A stretch of 64,000 nt of DNA from Isoetes taiwanensis (GCA_021234155.1 JAJEKV010000009.1:10670546-10734545), one strand, 5' to 3'. Shown: positions 35,665 through 48,703, numbered from the stretch's first letter. The notes: generated by a model from the sequence alone, not told the origin. Translations and numbers: made by a program.

Positions 35665-37400
35665 TGTGATGCTCCTTGAACCTATACAATGTTCCCATCA
35701 TAGAAATACGGAAAATTCCCCTCCCATGGCAATTCAATCACCAGGGAAAGGCCCTTCGTCTGACTCGGACCACCTGTGATGGCCAAGTGTCCAGGTGAAG
35801 GGCATGGAGATGTCATTCGTCCCACGCCTTCTATGGGTTATCCCATATGGCAGAAGCGTACATACAAGTTACCACTAGTAACAATACACATAAATCATAT
35901 GCCACCACGAAGGGTGGCCCATCCATCATCGTAATGGACAACAAGATAATACCAATATAACATACAAAAGACATCATAAATGAGGGTTCTATCCCGGGCT
36001 CAGAATCAAAGGGGGTCGACTGACGGTCAGGGTCTCTGGATAGCAATTAATGGACAGAATCATGACAATGGCATTGGCTAGCATAGAACAATGGCTAGGG
36101 TAGTCCACTCCATCCATCCCTCCCTCCTGTGCACACTTTGCAGATAGGCTGAAACATGCTATGGCATGATTATAGCCTTCCAGAGACGTAATCTCATGGA
36201 ATCACCCTCTGAGACCACTCCAAGTTGCATCTCCTTGGTCTGATGAGGCAGTAAAGAGACTGACACCCTCCGAAGCACAATGGTTCCACTGGCGCCCACG
36301 CATTCGTACCCGACTTACCCCCCAATATCTATACGTCGGCTCACTACACCTATCGAGCCCAGGACGTCCTACCGGACGGTGCCTCAGGGGGTGTCAGGCC
36401 CATACTCGACCCACACGCGGTGATTGACTATAGGCCTGGCACGCTATAGGAGCCACAGTAGCCACGCTCAGCAAGGCTCCACCTCCACTTCACCATTATG
36501 TCCGTTGTATGGTGCTCAATCTTGACATAACATCCACAGCCAAGTGGACTCTTGCGCATAGGCTGCATTTATTGGGATTTATGGGATTCTAGCTAGAAAT
36601 GTCTCTATTCCTGCTAATCTTTAGGTTTCTACTCCCCTTATCCCACAAGCACAAGAGATGCAACAAAAAAGCTACTATAAATCATAAATCCACTCACAAC
36701 TTCAAATAGAGCATCAATAGGAGATTAATCATCCATCTAAACAAGCAGGAGTTAATCTCTATCTAGAATCTCAAGCTAACTAATCCTATTAATTGGTATC
36801 TGAGCTAGATCCCCACATCTCTCAGGTTCTCCATGCTTCTCTGGTGGAATAGCTCCTCCTTCTCCAATTGCCCCAAATCAATTTGGGGCAAATTGGGGGT
36901 GAAGCCCCAATTGGATTAGGCCAAAATTGATAAGTTCATGAGGGCCAATCGATTTGGCCCAAGTGGCACCCGCTAATTAACCTAATTAATAATTAATTAG
37001 CATATTTTAATTATAGATTAACTAATCTCGCATAGTTAGCTTATTTAATTAATATAAATTTAGCATAGCTAATTTTAACCCTTTTGGTTTATTTTATAAA
37101 TAGTCAATGCACCCTTACATCCCCATGGTGACGTGTCATGTATTTGCATGTACATCATATAAATACGTGGAGATCAGCCTGTCGGGCCGAGTGTGTCGAC
37201 TGAGCCTTTGCACGAGCCTCCTTCCGCATAAAAGAGGCCTCTCCCTTGCCTATACTATCTGGTCTGGGCCGTTTCCATGGCGGGCCATCTGTATGTTCAT
37301 CCCCAATGGGCCTGTCAGGGGAATGGGTCTGGGTCTGGGTCTGGGACTGGGGCTTGGTTTGAGTTGCATTCTAGGTGTCCACAAGACTTTCCATAATTGT
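35665..37400 (-). repeat. Old LTR related to the 58309-59913 LTR
   Basis: Read on the minus strand, this segment aligns with the 58309-59913 LTR in the same order. Matches include CAATAAATGCAGCCTATGC with GAGCACCA.ACAACGG near 36570-36510, GGTGATTCCA.GAGATTACGTCTC near 36205-36180, GTGCACAGGAGG...GGATGGAGTGG near 36135-36100, ACGAAGGGCC near 35750, and the terminal GAGCATCACA at 35665-35674. A TATTTATAAAATAAACC-like promoter motif lies near 37105-37085. Similarity is patchy, so it is an old or sister-family copy. The outer end near 37400 is uncertain. Confidence 0.7.
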
Positions 37401-37439
37401 CTGGGGGGAGAAAGGGTGTTAAAGAGCTAAAGGAATTTA

Positions 37440-38030
37440 GAAGGCCCAACTAGATTAAGGGACGGCTTTCAAACGTAAATGATGCCCACCCTCAGTCATT
37501 GGCTTTTTTTTTGGGAAACGGGGGGGAGTTTGGGAGGGTTCAATCCTGTGGGGAGGAGGTTCAATTCCAGCTGTCAACAGAATTCTTTTGGGGATACGTG
37601 CAAATTGAACAAAGAAGTTTAAGAAATTTGGAATGGAAAACTTGAATTTGGAGTGGAAAAGGAGGAAGCTCTGGACCTATAACAAAGCTCAAGAACTTTT
37701 GCTGATTTGGGGTTCACTAGTCTCAAATGACGCTATTTGATGGCAGAAAGGCCACATCTTGAGCTGGTTTTTATGGCTCCAGCAGAGTCAAATGGCACTA
37801 TTATCTGATAGAGTGCTATTGGTTTTAAGGAGACTTTTGACAAGTCAGAGTTAAAAGTCTGGGTCAATGGACAGACTTCTAGTCTATAGTCAAAATCAAG
37901 GGTCAATGGAAGGCCAAATGTACCAAACGATTATTCACATGCAATTATATGAAGATCCAGGCAAGTGGAAAGTGGTCATGGAAGATAGAGTGAAAGGTGG
38001 TCGTGGAGGATAAAATGAAATTGCTTGAAA
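37440..38030. other. No gene recognised
   Basis: Short frames only. A GGGTCT hexanucleotide run (about 37323-37350) lies just to the left. Confidence 0.4.
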
Positions 38031-38039
38031 GGATCAAGA

Positions 38040-39240
38040 ATTATGAGCTAGTAGAAAGACCTAAAACAGAAAACTTGCTGAAATAGGTATATAAAGTAAA
38101 AGTTGGAAATGATAGAGAACAAAAATTCAAGGCCAGGTTAGTTGCACAGAACGTAGAGACTTTGATGAAACTTTCTAAGCTAACTAGTTTAAGAATATTA
38201 CTTGCTTTTGCAAATGCCTTGTATTTAAAAATTTGCACATTGATGTAAACACTGCATTTTTAAATGTTGATCTAGAGGAGGAGATATTTATACCGCAAGC
38301 ACCACAGCATGAGCAAGAAGAGAATATGTTATGGAAGCTAAAAAAGCAGTGTATGGCTTAAAACATTCACCAAGGCAATGGCACTTTTGCATGGACTTTT
38401 TTCTTTGAGGAGCAAGTGATGGTAATCTACTATTAGAGCAAAAAATGGTTTTTGCATCATTGCTTTATATGATGATAACATAATGGTGGCTAATAATTTA
38501 GAATGCTTAAAAGATTGCAAGACAGTGCTAAGTAATGGGTGCAAGATGACTGATTAGGACCATTGCAAAAGTTTCTTGAAATGAAAATGCATAGAGATCG
38601 AGAGCTTAATTGACATTGACTCAAAGCATCAATATACGAGGTACATTATAGAAGTTTGGACTGATGGAATGCAATAGTATAAATTCACTTATTGAAATAT
38701 GACAAAAATTGTCATTAGAATTGAGTGAAAGTGAAATGAATGAGATGCAAAATTATCCACATAGGAAATTCGTGGGATGCTTACTACATAATGTTGCTAA
38801 TTGCTGCAGAGCTGACATAGCATACAATGACCATTTGTTGAGTAGGTTTGCAAATAACCCAGGTAAGCAGCACTGGCTTGTAGCCAAAATAATATCAACA
38901 TTTTTAAAGGATACACAATATAAAGGCCTAACCTACACAAATTTTGATGTTAATTTGAATTTGTTTAATGAGCAATTCAATAGGTCAAGTTGCAAAGTAT
39001 CTGAAGTCTCTCAAGGCTTATATTATTTGTACCAAAACTTTTAAAGAAATGCTGTGTATTGAAGCGTTGTGGGAGCACAATTCTCTGAAACCAATATTCA
39101 GGAAGTTATGTCAGATGAAGAAGAGGCGGAAAGAGGCCTTTGGAGTCATGGTGCTGGATAATACAACCTATATGGTAATGGTACAGGAGTTGGATGATTG
39201 GCTTGATATAATCGGCCGATAGGGTATTGCTCCATTCACA
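38040..39240 (+). pseudogene. Copia reverse transcriptase/RNase H relic
   Basis: Across frames, KARLVAQ near 38130 (RT entry), KKAVYGLKHSPRQWHF near 38340-38390, and LYDDNIMVANNLECLKDCK near 38465-38520 (the YVDD site read as YDDN) can be seen. They are followed by DIAY then LLSRFANNPGKQHWLVAKII near 38815-38892 and a DTQYKGLTY block near 38910-38935 of the RNase H region. Many stops and frame changes make it old. No LTRs are visible nearby. The open frame 38968-39222 that follows is charged and unassigned. Confidence 0.82.
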
Positions 39241-39439
39241 ATGGAGGATCTAGCGAAGGCTGAACTGGAGACGAACCTCTGAATCTAATTATGTGTTCTG
39301 AGCACAAACTTTTTAGTCTTTGATAATGTTATGCAGTTATGCAGCTAAAAAAACTCCTAGATGGAGTTGTTAAAATAACAAAGTATGATGAGATGTTGGA
39401 TGATGTACCTGCTGAAGGCTTATCATTGGGCTTAACACA

Positions 39440-40250
39440 CTGACCCCACTTTTTGGTCCACAGTTGTTTTTTAGTTGTACGGAAGTGTTGTTTTATGCCA
39501 AAAACAACACCAAAATGGCCCCAAAAGTCCACGTGGCCCGTTTATCCGGATTTGCACAAAGAGACAGTGTTTCCACTGTGGTTTTTTTGGCACCCCTTTT
39601 TTTTTTTGTCAACGTGTCCTTTTTTTCACTATTGTTTTTCGCAAAATTTTGTCAACGTGTGGTTTTTTCTTGACTGTGGTTTTTTTCACGAGCCATACAT
39701 TGTTGTTCATCAAAATAACACGCGTTGGTTTAGATATTACTACACGTGTAAACTTAAATTACAACGTCAAAGTAAGATGGTTTCTTAAAAAAATTATATG
39801 TCATTTTTTCTTTACTGTTGTTTTTTGGAGGAGCCACGCGTTGTTTGTCTTCCAAAAACCACATGTACGTTTGAATATTTGTACACGTGGAAAGCTAAAG
39901 AAGGCAGTTCTCTTTTTATTTTCTATGTGTTATTTTTTTTTTCTTTTCTACTTGTAGTTTTTACAAGTTGACATTGTTTTTCCAAAAAAGGATACATAAT
40001 CTTTAGGAAATCTACATGTATTGTTTTAAAATTTCATGTTTTCTATATATTGATATTTCGTCTTCACGTGTAATTTTTAAAAGGTTGCATTGTTTTCAAT
40101 GGTTGTTTTTACACAATATGGTACATAGTTAATAAAAAATCAACATGTCCTTCTTAAATAAAAAATATTATTATGACATATAGGAAAAATAAGTGTTGTT
40201 TTTAAAATGTCGTCTAACCAATCATAGATTGACACGTGGCACACACTTAA
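39440..40250 (+). repeat. T-rich degenerate repeats with CACGTG-like words
   Basis: Segments around 39675-39770 and 39805-39900 share (T)n ACTGTTGTTTTTT, GAGCCA..C.TTGTT, AAATATT.(G/C)TACACGTG and following A-rich DNA, which suggests a tandem unit of about 140 bases. Similar ACACGTG words recur at 39753 and 39884. I recognise no coding function. Confidence 0.5.
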
Positions 40251-41920
40251 AAAAAAATACATGTATACACTAGAATTTAAAAGCCTTGATAATCATATTT
40301 TACTTTAAATACAACTTGCCTTTGGGAATCGAACCCAATCAAATCCATTAAGCATTTCAAATACCATCATTAAATCAAAAAATTAAAGTAATGGTTAAGA
40401 TTCAAAACAGTTAAATTTATTGTTTAAGGTTCAAAGCATTAAGCTGATGTGATTTTAGCATCAGATTATACAAATTTGAACTAAATTTCAACCTTCTTGT
40501 TTGATTTTGTGCAAGACAGCTATGATTTCTGCAAATATGCCTAACGCTGTTAGTTGCTTAGAGCACTCACTAGAGTGCTTGATAAAATTTAAACAACTTA
40601 GCATATAACCTAGGATCAATAACTACATAATACTAGCCCAGATCTTACTGTGGCAGTGGTACAAATCTCCATTCATTTCAAATCTTACTGTGGCAGCTTT
40701 CCTTGTTTGGATATTTCAGGGCAGTGGTACCAATCTGGGCAGTGGTCAAATCTCCATTCATTTCTGCTCCTAGCTTCAACTTTTGAAGTTGTCCCACTGT
40801 TAAGATGGAACATAAAGGAGTAGCAATTTGGTGCTATCACTGGCATAAACAGTAAAAAATAGAATGAAACTCTAAACTTGAATTTGTTATTCAAAGACAG
40901 AGTATTATATATACAAGAAATTTATTGTGGCGGCCAAGGCCGCCACGAGCAATTCTTTTGTTTGACTTGGTGCAAAGGCCACCCTGTATATGAAATATTC
41001 GGCTCAAAAATTATCGGGTGTTAAAGATATCCAATGTTGAAACGAGTGTTTTTTCCGCTGCATGCATCCAAATAGATGCATGCAATCGACACATATCCTA
41101 TAGCATGATTAAGATCTACTTCAATAATTTGACAAAAACACCACATTTCTAGTTGTACATTAATGTAGATGATGGAGTTAGCAAATGGAGATGCCCAATT
41201 TCTATTGGAAATTTTTTCTGAACTTGAAACAATTAAAGGTTGACTTTAACAGGAACGTCCATAGTTGGAGAAGGCAAAAAATATTTTATATAGACATGGC
41301 AATATTATACAATATTGAAGCCATATGCTTCATTAAGGAATGCAAGCTGGGTGGCCGTGCGAAAAAGCATTCTAGAGCTTCATATGCTTGATGTTATGTT
41401 ACATATTAGGAAGACCAAAAGCCCCTTAATCCGTGTTCTGCATTCGTTCTCATGTTCCCTTGAAAATATCATGCTTCAGAGCTATATAGCCTGGCTATAT
41501 TTGTAATGAACGCCCAAAAACAGAACACAGAAACCACTTAAACGGGCAAGAGCAATCGATGGATTTAGTACAGTTTAGCATATCTGTCTTGTGGCCATGA
41601 CGATATTTTTCTCTTAAATGCAAGGCCTAGTTGCCTATCATGACACAACTCTGATTTTGCCCAACAACGCTTGCCATTTCACAAGATTTCATGCTCTGCC
41701 TTGTGCACAGCAGGTGCAATGTAGGGGCAGTTGGCCTTTTGTTCAAATCGAAATAAAACCTCTTCCAGCCCTCTACAATTTTATCAAAATATCTGGTTAT
41801 CCTTCAAGAGTAAACAGAATTACATGGCCCAACACAGGCCAGTTTCAGATAATCTGTATATTTCCAACGGGATCTGTATATTTTCTGTGTATTCCAAGGA
41901 TCCGCCGTAGCAAAAGCCAG
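40250..41920. other. No gene recognised
   Basis: A small local duplication around CTTACTGTGGCAG and CAAATCTCCATTCATTTC (40646-40765) is visible. Otherwise there are AT-rich, short frames. Confidence 0.45.
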
Positions 41921-42022
41921 CGCCTATATTTTCAAGATGGCAAGGCAAAAATGAGCAAAGATTTTCGATTTTGAAAGCAAAGATGGAGCAGGACGCCATT
42001 GTAAGTTGATCCTCTGCTTACC

Positions 42023-42219
42023 GGTTTTGCACAGAGAAAGGGCATGCCGTACTTGCCATGTTGATACAGATCAAATCTGGTGTCGGCGTTGAGGACCATG
42101 ATCTTGAGGCATCGGATCTGCGTAGAGTTTTCAGCCTGTTCTTCCGTGAGGATCAGATCGCCCACCGAAACCGTCCCGAATTGCACTGTCGTCAGATCGC
42201 CATTTTGGCCTGCAAGCAT
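42023..42219 (-). other. Possible dirigent-like exon
   Basis: On the minus strand a good donor (CCG|GTAAGC) ends a frame that begins near an acceptor-like TGCTTGCAG. The frame contains QFGTVSVGDLILTEEQAENS, then a CLKIMVLNADTRFDLY stretch. The order FG(T/N)..V.DD..LTE....S...GRAQG.YV..S is the dirigent (lignan/lignin coupling) pattern, but the DD and GRAQG core are absent here. I treat it as a weak lead only. Confidence 0.25.
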
Positions 42220-42239
42220 TGTGGCGTTTTCGCCTCAGA

Positions 42240-43830
42240 TGTTAGAAGTTATGACAGATGTTAGAAGTTCTGCAGATGCTCAAGCACGAGAATGCAGCAA
42301 GAGCCCCAGCAAATTAGAATCGGATATTTTTCTATCCATTTCAAAAAACTATCTTTGATAGCAACAGCGGCATGGCAACAGCGGCAGCAATGTCAAGACT
42401 TTCACGGCATGGCAACAGCGGCAGCAAGCTGGAATTTAAACGAGGAGAAATGTAAAACCCTACTTGCCTTGGAAGGCAAGCAAAATTCAAATCCCAAGGT
42501 ATGTATCACCAGATTTAGCCACGCAAGGTTAGAAACGGAATCTCATTCTCAAGCGATTGCCAAGTGTCTTTTAATGAAGCAAGAATAAAAGAATAGAATC
42601 TTCCTATAATCTTTATATATGTTTAGATGATGTTGTACCTCGCCATTCTTGCTTCCGTTCCACTTCACAACCAGCCTTTCACATTGTCCATTCTCTAATA
42701 GCTGAAGCTTTGGCCATCGCTACATTGTCCATTCAAAAACCTAAAGCTGTGGCCATGGCTCCTGGTCAAAACCACCTGTAAATGAAAGTGTTAGTCAGAC
42801 AGAAGAACAAAAGCAAAAACAGAAGAACAAAAGCAAAAACAGAATGATGAACAGAATGTTTTTCAACAGAAGACAAAATGAAAGAAAAAATAGCTTTACC
42901 TTAATTCAATCCTTATCTGAGGCATCCGATGTGGCATGGTTGAATGCTTGCTTGAATGCTTGAAGATGTCGGATTAGCTAATGCAGAGCTTTGAAGGCAT
43001 GCAATGATGCACACTGACCCCAATTGGAATGATAGCAAATCACAACAATGATAACAAGTAAAGAAAAGTATGTTCAAAACAACGGTTCTGGAAGCTTGTA
43101 CATCGCAAAAGCAAGTACCCAAAGGAATCCTAAGCAACCACTCAAGCTAATAACTTTTCCCCAAATACAAGCATTTACCTTGGCAAAAAATGTGGGACTT
43201 GGATGACTCAAAAACAAGAATCGCTTGGCCGTTTTTTAAGATTGAAAAGGGCTGAAAGACGCCGGAACTAGCAGCAGCAAGCAGCAAGGAGTTCGGCTCT
43301 GCATGAGCAATGAGGGAAGCAAGTTCTTCATGAGCAATAACCTGTAAACAGAGGCTTGAAAAACTTCATGCAAAACAAGAGCTACAAATCCGAAATACTG
43401 TAGCACGACTCCAAAAACCTGTAGCACGACTCCAAATCCGACCCAAACCGTTAAGAAAGCAAAAGGTCGAAAGCTCCAAGCATCCTTAGATCCAAGCCCT
43501 GTTCTACAGCAAAACCGGCCTGGCAACTGCTTAAAATCTTGAGCGCCATCACCAAAATCGTGAGCGCCATGATAAACCTGAGCGTCCACCATGAAAAAAC
43601 TAAGAAAAGGATTTGAGAGTAGGTGAGGCGGCAAAACTATCGAGGCGGGAAAGTGACCCAACCAATAGCATGATAATTAAAAGATCAAAATCCTGACCGT
43701 TAGTCTCTTCCAAATCTGAACCGTTAATCTCGGTCATTTGATGGGACCGCGCACGAAATTATGCGGCCCAGATTTCACTTAACATATGAGCATATATGAG
43801 CACTAAATACACAAAAATGTGCAAATACGT
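42240..43830. other. Mixed DNA with small tandem duplications, no gene supported
   Basis: Short duplications occur at 42366-42435 (GGCATGGCAACAGCGGCAGCA twice, as a 21-base direct repeat), 42801-42842 (AGAAGAACAAAAGCAAAAAC twice) and 43400-43440 (TGTAGCACGACTCCAAA twice). A 141-codon minus frame (43661-43236) is open but has no motif I recognise. Confidence 0.5.
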
Positions 43831-43838
43831 GCATGTAT

Positions 43839-44153
43839 GGGGGATGCCCACCGGGAGCACATTCTGGTGTGGACCGGTGGGGCCCGCTGACCGTGGCGGG
43901 GGAGGGCGGAGTCACCGCCCTGCCGGAATGTGCGACCGGAGCATCCCCCCACAACATGGAAGGGGGGAGCCAATCCCCCCCCGTTTTCGTCAAGGCGGAG
44001 CTCGGCTATAGCGACGAAGGAGAGACGGCCTCCTAGCCTCTCTGATCCGACGTTGTCTTCGTAAAGCAAGGCTATTTCGACAAGGCGGAGGTTCATCTAT
44101 GGCGCCAAAGCAGAGACGGCCTTCTAGGCTCCCTGATTCGTCGTTGTTCAGCA
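43839..44153. repeat. Inverted repeat followed by an 80-bp tandem duplication
   Basis: GGGGGATGC..CC.G..GCACATTC (about 43839-43865) pairs with its inverted copy near 43924-43950. Directly after it, two units (about 43988-44064 and 44078-44153) share CAAGGCGGAG, GGAGAGACGGCC/CAGAGACGGCC and CGTTGT. The segment is distinctly GC-rich and leads into the minisatellite. Confidence 0.6.
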
Positions 44154-44210
44154 ATTCTCATGAATGACAGGCAAAAGTGGCATGATGATGTGGCGAAAGG
44201 TATTTCTTGC

Positions 44211-46845
44211 AAAAGTTGACATGCACATGTTGATGTGGCATGCCATTGGTGACATGTCATGCCAAGTAAGCAAGGCCAACTTTTGACTAGGCCAAAAATA
44301 AAAAAAAATGTGCAACTTTGGTTTTCCATGGGTTGATGTGGCATTTTCTGGTGACATGGCAAGGTATGGGTGATGTGGACGTGATGATGACCCACCCTAT
44401 GCAAACTCTCGGGCGTGTTTGTCTCCGTCTCGATGCAAAAAATGTAGGGTTCACGTTATGGGCTGCTCCCCTTGCCACAAGTGGCCAAGAGTTGGCAGGG
44501 CATGTCGTTACCCTTGTGGCACGAACAAACAGCATGGCAAAGATGATGTGGCACTCAAACATGGCTCAAACATGCCACGTGGGCTCCAACATGCCACCTA
44601 GGCTCCAACATGCCAAGGTGGCTCAAACATGCCACCTAAGCTCCAACATGCCAAGGTGGCTCAAACATGCCACCTAGGCTCCAACATGCCAAGGTGGCTC
44701 AAATATGCCACCTAGGCTCCAACATGCCAAGGTGACTCCAACATGCCACCTAGGCTCCAACATGCCAAGGTGGCTCCAACATGCCACCTAGGCTCCAGCA
44801 TGCCAAGGTGGCTCAAACATGCCAAGGTGGCTCAAACATGCCACGTGGGCTCCAACATGCCAAGTTGGCTCAAACATGCCACCTAGGCTCCAACATGCCA
44901 AGGTGGCTCAACATGCCACCTAGGCTCCAACATGCCAAGGTGGCTCAAATATGCCACCTAGGCTCCAACATGCCAAGGTGGCTCAAACATGTCAAGGTGG
45001 CTCAAATATGCCACCTAGGCTCCAACATGCCAAGGTGGCTCCAACATGGCACCTAGGCTCCAACATGCCAAGGTGGCTCAAACATGCCACCTAGGCTCAA
45101 ACATGCCTAGGTGGCTCCAACATGCCACCTAGGCTCCAACATGCCAAGGTGGCTCAACATGCCACCTAGGCTCAAACATGCCAAGGTGGCTCAAATATGC
45201 CACCTAGGCTCAAACATGCCAAGGTAGCTCCAACATGCCACCTAGGCTCCAACATGCCAAGGTGGCTCAAACATGCCACCTAGGCTCAAACATGCCAAGG
45301 TGGCTCAAACATGCCATGTAGGCTCAAACATTTTAATTAGGCAGAAACATGCCAAGGTGGCATTGGTGACATGTCATGCCAAGTAAGCAAGGCCAACTTT
45401 TGACTAGGCCAAAAATAAAAAAAGATGTGCAACTTTGGTTTTCCATGGGTTGATGTGGCAAATTTTTGGTGACATAGCAAGATATGGGTGATGTGGACGT
45501 GATGATGACCCACCCTATGCAAACTCTCGGGTGTGTTTGTCTCCGTCTCGATGCAAAAAATGTAGGGTTCACGTTATGGGCTGCTCCCCTTGCCACAAGT
45601 GGCCAAGAGCTGGCAGGGCATGTCGTTACCCTTGTGGCACTGAACAAACAAAGATGGCAAAGATGATGTGGCACTCAAACATGGCTCAAACATGCCACGT
45701 GGGCTCCAACATGCCACCTAGGCTCCAACATGCCAAGGTGGCTCAAACATGCCACCTAAGCTCCAACATGCCAAGGTGGCTCAAACATGCCACCTAGGCT
45801 CCAACATGCCAAGGTGGCTCAAATATGCCACCTAGGCTCCAACATGCCAAGGTGGCTCAAACATGCCACCTAGGCTCCAACATGGCAAGGTGGCTCCAAC
45901 ATGCCACCTAGGCTCCAACATGCCAAGGTGGTTCAAACATGCCAAGGTGGCTCAAACATGCCACGTGGGCTCCAACATGCCAAGTTGGCTCAAACATGCC
46001 ACCTAGGCTCCAACATGCCAAGGTGGCTCAACATGCCACCTAGGCTCCAACATGCCAAGGTGGCTCAAATATGCCACCTAGGCTCCAACATGCCAAGGTG
46101 GCTCAAACATGCGACCTAGGCTCAAACATGTCAAGGTGGCTCAAATATGCCACCTAGGCTCCAACATGCCAAGGTGGCTCCAACATGGCACCTATGCCAA
46201 GGTGGCTCAAACATGCCATCTAGGCTCAAACATGCCTAGGTGGCTCCAACATGCCACCTAGGCTCCAACATGCCAAGGTGGCTCAACATGCCACCTAGGC
46301 TCAAACATGCCAAGGTGGCTCAAACATGCCACCACCTAGGCTCAAACATGCCAAGGTAGCTCCAACATGCCACTTAGGCTCCAACATGCCAAGGTGGCTC
46401 AAACATGCCACCTAGGCTCAAACATGCCAAGGTGGCTCAAACATGCCATGTAGGCTCAAACATTCCAATTAGGCAGAAACATGCCAAGGTGGCACAAACA
46501 TGCCAAGGTGGCAGAAACATGCCAAGGTGGCACAAAAGTTGACATGCACATGTTGATGTGGCATGCCATTGGTGACTTGTCATGCCAAGTAAGCAAGGCC
46601 AACTTTTGACTGGTTTTCCATGGGTTGATGTGGCAAATTTTTGGTGACATAGCAAGATATGGGTGATGTGGACGTGATGATGACCCACCCTATGCAAACT
46701 CTCGGGTGTGTTTGTCTCCGTCTCGATGCAAAAAATGTAGGGTTCACGTTATGGGCTGCTCCCCTTGCCACAAGTGGCCAAGAGTTGGCAGGGCATGTCG
46801 TTACCCTTGTGGCACGAACAAACAGCATGGAAAAGATGATGTGGC
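44211..46845 (+). repeat. Three copies of the unique leader of the higher-order repeat
   Basis: Leader copies at 44211-44560, 45353-45670 and 46533-46845 share GTTGATGTGGCA, CAACTTTTGACT, GACGTGATGATGACCCACCC, TCTCCGTCTCGATGCAAAAA and GGGCTGCTCCCCTTGCCACA. Copy 1 has ACATGGCAAGGTATGGG where copies 2 and 3 have ACATAGCAAGATATGGG, and copy 3 lacks about 35 bases after TTTTGACT. Copies 2 and 3 therefore share a more recent ancestor. Spacing is about 1.14 and 1.18 kb. Confidence 0.95.
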
Positions 46846-47928
46846 ACTCAAACATGGCTCAAACATGCCACGTGGGCTCCAACATGCCACCTAGGCTCCA
46901 ACATGCCAAGGTGGCTCAAACATGCCACCTAAGCTCCAACATGCCAAGGTGGCTCAAGCATGCCACCTAGGCTCCAACATGCCAAGGTGCCTCAAACATG
47001 CCACCAAGGCTCCAACATGCCAAGGTGGCTCAAACATGCCACCTAGGCTCCAACATGCCAAGGTGGCTCCAACATGCCACCTAGGCTCCAACATGCCAAG
47101 GTGGCTCAAACATGCCACGTGGGCTCCAACATGCCACCTAGGCTCCAACATGCCAAGTTGGCTCAAACATGCCACCTAGGCTCCAACATGCCAAGGTGGC
47201 TCAAACATGCCACCTAGGCTCCAACATGCCAAGGTGGCTCAAATATGCCACCTAGGCTCCAACATGCCAAGGTGGCTCAAACATGCCACCTAGGCTCAAA
47301 CATGCCAAGGTGGCTCAAACATGCCATGAAGGCTCAAACATGCCATGAAGGCTCAAACATGCCAATTAGGCAGAAACATGCCAAGGTGGCACAAACATGC
47401 CACGTGGGCTCCAACATGCCACCTAGGCTCTAACATACCACATAGGCTCAAACATGCCAAGGTGGCTCCAACATGCCACGTGGGCTCCAACATGCCACCT
47501 AGACTCCAACATGCAAAGCTGGCTCAAACATGCCACCTAGGCTCCACACATGCCACCTAGGCTCAAACATACCAAGGTGGCTCCAACATGCCACCTAGGC
47601 TCCAACATGCCAAGGTGGCTCAAACATGCCACCTAGGCTCCAACATGCCACCTAGGCTAAAAAATGCCAAGGTGACTCAAGCATGCCACCTAGGCTCAAA
47701 CAGGCCAATGTGGCTCCAACATGCCACCTAGGCTCCAATATGCCAAGATGGCTCAAGCATGCCACCTAGGCTGAAACACGCCAAGGTGGCTCAAACATGC
47801 CACCTAGGCTCCAACATGCCAAGGTAGCTCAACCATGCCACCTAGGCTCCAACATGCCACCTAGGCTCCAACATGCCAAGGTGGCCCAAACATGCCACCT
47901 AGGCTCCAACATGCCACCTAGGCTCAAA

Positions 47929-47955
47929 CATGCCAAGGTGGCTACCCTTGGCATG
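47929..47955. repeat. Orientation switch of the minisatellite
   Basis: CATGCCAAGG at 47929-47938 meets its inverted copy CCTTGGCATG at 47946-47955 across seven bases. All monomers to the left are plus, nearly all to the right are minus. Confidence 0.95.
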
Positions 47956-48444
47956 TTGGAGCCTAGGTGGCATGTTGGAGCCCATGTGGCATGTTTGACC
48001 TTGACATGTTTGAGCAACCTTGGCATGTTGGAGCCGAGGTGGCATGTTTGAGCCACCTTGTCGTGTTGGAGCCTAGGTGGCCTGTTGGAGCCACCTTGGC
48101 ATGTTGGAGTCTAGGTGGCATGTTGGAGCCCACGTGGCATGTTTGAGCCACCTTATCATGTTGGAGCCTAGGTGGCATGTTGGAGCTCACGTGGCATGTT
48201 CGAGCCACCTTGGCATGTTAGAGCCTAGGTGGCATGTTGGAGCCCACATGGCATGTTTGAGCCTAGGTGGCATGTTGGAGCCTAGGTGGCATGTAGGAGC
48301 CCGCGTGGCATGTTTGAGCTACCTTGGCATGTTTGAGTATTGGTGGCATGTTGGAGCCTAGGTGACATGTTTGAGCCTCCTTGGCATGTTGGAGCCTAGG
48401 TAGCATGTTGGAGCCTAGGTGGCATGTTGGAGCCAAGGTGGCAT

Positions 48445-48703
48445 CCCGGGGGGTGCACACAATGTGAAGTCTATATGGCATGTGCGTGCATAGGGTCAAG
48501 AGAAATTATCCCTTATACGCGATTTTCCTACAAAAATATCCCTTATATTTCTTATACCCCTACCATATTTCCTTACAAATATATACGGAATTCAAGCAAA
48601 AAAAATCCCCTCCCATACTTATATGGTACGGTTTTAGCCCAAAAAAAACCCTCTACCGTACACGCACATGTTTTGTACGGTTTTTTCTGTGTGCACCCCC
48701 GGG
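48445..48703. mobile_element. MITE with TIRs and 8-bp target duplications
   Basis: The element begins CCCGGGGGGTGCACACA and ends TGTGTGCACCCCCGGG, imperfect inverted ends of about 16 bases. GGTGGCAT flanks it on both sides (48437-48444 and 48704-48711) and continues the minisatellite phase when the element is removed. The interior (259 bases, AT-rich, with CCCTTATA-type and TACGGTTTT-type short repeats) has no transposase. Eight-base duplications point to hAT-type mobilisation, though the TIR sequence is not one I know. Confidence 0.85.

Noticed and set aside
37107-37430. 107-codon frame with a Gly-Leu repeat
   Set aside because: The repeat comes from a GGGTCT microsatellite, and the frame runs antisense through an LTR-like segment.
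44561-47943. CRISPR-like regular repeats
   Set aside because: Repeats abut as 19/38-bp units with no unique spacers of constant size, and the surroundings are eukaryotic.
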